NCBI GenBank assembly: GCA_024226735.1
Contig: JAAELL010000141.1
Location: forward strand, 1 to 52,374
From: a bacterium
GTDB lineage: Bacteria > Planctomycetota > UBA1135 > GCA-002686595
Reading direction: 5' to 3'
DNA length: 52,374 bases
The notes below the pieces were generated by a model. That model saw nothing but the letters and a program-made list of their open reading frames with translations, was not told the DNA's origin and did not search any database. The position numbers were made by a program, and so were the translations under genes. Positions 50,406 through 52,374 of this stretch are shown here, piece after piece (the first letter of the stretch is position 1; every line of letters begins with the position of its first letter).

Positions 50406-51260
50406 ATGCACCCCATCCTTTTCGAGATCCCGGGCACCGAGTTCCCCCTCCGTTCGTTCGGGCTGTTGGTCGTTCTCGGGTTCCTCCTGGGCGCCCACGT
50501 CTACGGGCGGTTGGGGCGCAAATACTCCCCCGATCCCGACCGCGATCAGGCTGGGTTCGCCGCGATACCGATCTGGGTCCTGGTCGGGATCCTGGTCGGC
50601 GCCCGGCTGATGTACGTCATCGTCGAGATCCTGCGCGGCAGCGAGACCGGCAAGGGCTACCTCTCCGATCCCCTGAGCGTCCTCTTCTACTGGCAGGGCG
50701 GGCTCGTGATGTACGGCGGCATGTTCGGCGCCGTGCTGGCCGGGTGGTGGGGCATCCGCAAGCACAAGCTCCCCGTCTGGCACGCGGTCGACCTGGCTGT
50801 CGTGTGTTGCTTCCTCGGCCTCGCGGTCGGACGCATCGGCTGCCTGGCTGTCGGTGACGACTTCGGCCGCATCGTGCCGGAGCAGTACGCCGACCTGCCG
50901 TTCCCCATCGTCGTGCGGGTGCCCACGGAGCTGCCGGAGGGCAGCCTGTTCACCGAGGGGAACGCCGGCCAGACGCTGTGGGCGACGCAGATCTGGATGA
51001 GCCTCAACGCGCTGTTCCTCGCTCTGCTCGGCGCGTGGTGGATCGGCCGGCGGCGCTACGCCGGACAGGTCACGCTGGGGCTGTTCCTGCTCTACACCGT
51101 CGGCCGCTCGGCGATCGAAGTCTTCCGTGGCGACGAGGTGCGCGGCGTCTGGGCCGGCGGCCTCTCGACCTCGCAGATCATCTCGATCGCGCTCGCGCTC
51201 GTCTGCGTGGTCCTGATCTTCCGCAACCGCAAGCTGCGCGACGCTGTCCCTCCTGCGTGA
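50406..51260 (+). CDS. lgt: Prolipoprotein diacylglyceryl transferase
   Basis: 284 residues and seven predicted membrane helices. Lgt transfers diacylglycerol from phosphatidylglycerol to the lipobox cysteine. Motifs: FYWQGGLVMYGGMFGAVLAG, GRIGCLAVGDDFGR (the Lgt signature, in the variant with Cys instead of Asn) and GRSAIEVFRGDE near the end with the essential arginine. An insert of about 30 residues follows the signature (VPEQYADLPFPIVVRVP). The RNase HII-like gene starts 7 bases after its stop. Confidence 0.94.
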   Translation: MHPILFEIPGTEFPLRSFGLLVVLGFLLGAHVYGRLGRKYSPDPDRDQAGFAAIPIWVLVGILVGARLMYVIVEILRGSETGKGYLSDPLSVLFYWQGGLVMYGGMFGAVLAGWWGIRKHKLPVWHAVDLAVVCCFLGLAVGRIGCLAVGDDFGRIVPEQYADLPFPIVVRVPTELPEGSLFTEGNAGQTLWATQIWMSLNALFLALLGAWWIGRRRYAGQVTLGLFLLYTVGRSAIEVFRGDEVRGVWAGGLSTSQIISIALALVCVVLIFRNRKLRDAVPPA

Positions 51261-51267
51261 ATTACCC

Positions 51268-52254
51268 GTGCGTGAACCGAGCATCGTAGCGGGCATCGAT
51301 GAAGCGGGGTTCGGCTCACTGCTCGGTCCGATGACGCTCGGCTTCAGCGCTTTCCGAGTTCCCGGCGGCGGACACGACCTGTGGAAGAGGCTCGCGCGCT
51401 ACGTCTCCTCCCGGCCGAGCTCCGACAAGAACCGCATCATCGTCGCCGACTCGAAGAAGGTGTTCGCACGCAACCCGCGCGGCGAACGGCGGCTCGAGAC
51501 GACGGCGCTCGCCTTCCTCGCCCAGGCCTGTCCGGAGGGGCGCGGCCCGACGAGCGGCGCCGCGCTCCTGCAGTGCGCGCCGCCGCGGCAGCGCCCGAGC
51601 CGCGAGCTCTTGCGCGAGCACCCCTGGTACGAGCACCTCCCGGAGCACCTGCCCACGACGATGGAGGGCGGCGCGCTACGCATCCGCATCGCACGGCTCG
51701 CGCGCGCGCTCGCCGCCCACGACGTCGAGCTCGTCGACGCTGGAGTCCGTGCCGTCCCCGCGGGCGAGCTGAATGCATCGTTCGAGAAGACCGACAACAA
51801 GGCCGTGACCCACTGGCACCTGGGCTCCGCCCTGATCGCTCACCTGTGGCGAACGTTCGGCACGGAGGGGCTCGACCTCGTCGTCGACCGGCTCGGTGGC
51901 CGCTCGCACTACGGGTCGCTGCTCGAGCAGCTCGTGCGCGATGCGCGGGTCGAGACCGTGCGCGAGTCCGCCGCGATTTGTGAATACCACGTCTGGACGA
52001 GCGACCGCAGCATGCGCGTCCGCTTCGCGATGCAGGGCGAAGACCACTCCTTCGCCGTCGCGCTCGGCTCCTGTTTCGCCAAGTACGCGCGCGAGGTCAG
52101 CATGGCGGCCTTCAACAAATATTTCGCGGAGCTTCAGCCCGGATTGAAGCCGACGGCCGGATACACGACCGACGGCCGTCGCTGGCTCGAGGATGCACGC
52201 GCCGCGCTCGCGAACGCGGGCGTCGACGAGCGCGTGCTCGTGCGCGAGCGCTAG
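51268..52254 (+). CDS. Divergent RNase HII-like protein
   Basis: 328 residues from GTG 51268. GIDEAGFGSLLGPMTLG resembles the RNase HII opening (GIDEAGRGPLAGP) with D11 and E12 conserved but G-R-G changed to G-F-G; ADSKKVF (60-66) matches DSKKL. D207 (VDRLGG) and D259 (QGEDHSFAVALGSCFAKYAR) correspond to the other two catalytic acids. An extra roughly 90 residues (about 80-170) separate the DSKK motif from the third acid, so it is longer than the usual 200-220. It should cut RNA in RNA-DNA hybrids, but the changed GRG motif, which reads the RNA-DNA junction, may alter specificity. The last stop base lies in the terminal inverted repeat. Confidence 0.72.
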   Translation: MREPSIVAGIDEAGFGSLLGPMTLGFSAFRVPGGGHDLWKRLARYVSSRPSSDKNRIIVADSKKVFARNPRGERRLETTALAFLAQACPEGRGPTSGAALLQCAPPRQRPSRELLREHPWYEHLPEHLPTTMEGGALRIRIARLARALAAHDVELVDAGVRAVPAGELNASFEKTDNKAVTHWHLGSALIAHLWRTFGTEGLDLVVDRLGGRSHYGSLLEQLVRDARVETVRESAAICEYHVWTSDRSMRVRFAMQGEDHSFAVALGSCFAKYAREVSMAAFNKYFAELQPGLKPTAGYTTDGRRWLEDARAALANAGVDERVLVRER

Positions 52255-52289
52255 TGGTGTGATTCACTCTTGTGCGGCATTTTGGTCGG
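52254..52289. repeat. Terminal inverted repeat, right copy
   Basis: Exact reverse complement of 71-106. Preceded by CGCTA, so the flank again reads CTAG. The final G of the RNase HII-like stop codon is its first base. Confidence 0.7.
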
Positions 52290-52308
52290 CCCGTACCCGC
52301 CCGCTGCT

Positions 52309-52374
52309 GCGTTGCGCCTCCTCCGAGACTTGCAGCGAAGTCGCGTCGTCGCTGCGCCTTGCAGCGAACGCGTA
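52309..52374. repeat. 66-bp direct repeat, right copy (identical to 1-66)
   Basis: Same sequence and orientation as the first 66 bases. If the two ends are joined through it, one 161-bp element with 36-bp terminal inverted repeats results, placed between convergent purM and the RNase HII-like gene. Confidence 0.9.

Noticed and set aside
1..52374. Circular 52-kb plasmid
   Set aside because: End identity is 66 bases and lies in a repeat element; gene content is essential chromosomal (proS, infB, cysS, lgt) with no replication or partition genes.

Overview
The window is high-GC DNA packed with chromosomal housekeeping genes: purM, proS, nusA-infB-rbfA, cysS, thiS-thiG and lgt. These are mixed with large exported proteins of unknown function, a serine/threonine kinase fused to an ATPase and TPR tail, and a kelch-type secreted protein with a C-terminal module that I associate with marine Planctomycetota. 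From these traits, plus frequent TTG/GTG starts and few Shine-Dalgarno sites, I infer a planctomycete chromosome. No plasmid or phage backbone, rRNA, tRNA or CRISPR array was seen.

Layout. 1-111: a repeat element that is also found at the far end. 106-4260: purM and a large TPR-containing exported protein (minus strand). 4477-6207: proS. 6219-10228: a three-gene pseudopilin cluster and a zinc-ribbon protein. 10494-14897: a tight minus-strand operon rlmI-like, thiS, thiG, CPBP protease, gamma-carbonic anhydrase, larE-like. 15012-19006: a short AraC-type HTH protein, then a bacterial enhancer-binding-protein-like AAA+ protein co-translated with an exported HEAT/TPR protein. 19298-24003: nusA, infB, rbfA. 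24017-27391: a small membrane protein, a kelch protein and cysS. 27485-30961: kinase-ATPase-TPR protein. 31088-34607: a flavinylation and electron-transfer operon (apbE, porin, FMN-binding protein, four-helix membrane protein). 34444-38274: a WaaP/Kdo-kinase-like protein, KptA with a long disordered tail, and a dicarboxylate/glutamate symporter carrying an inserted PDZ-like domain. 38275-39254: repeats, a three-way-junction palindrome and a small orphan gene. 39255-43243: a half rhodanese, a membrane phosphodiesterase and a regulatory-like anchored protein. 43250-47472: a MATE transporter, a decayed beta-helix fragment, an ECF sigma factor, a trans-sulfuration enzyme and a FabZ-like dehydratase. 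47580-52254: a lipoprotein, a Pus10-like pseudouridine synthase, lgt and a divergent RNase HII.

The most interesting points are these. (1) A bacterial Pus10-like enzyme is present, while truB, the usual neighbour of rbfA, is missing from the rbfA locus. (2) Pus10-like and KptA, two RNA enzymes 14 kb apart, end in the same short peptide, S-F-G-x-G-L. (3) The apbE operon is preceded by two Fur-box-like sites. (4) The AAA+ activator has lost its Walker B glutamate and is co-translated with an exported repeat protein. (5) The symporter has a periplasmic PDZ-like insertion. (6) The window ends are two halves of one terminal-inverted-repeat element that supplies the last base of both flanking genes' stop codons.

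All assignments rest on reading motifs by eye. No database search was run.
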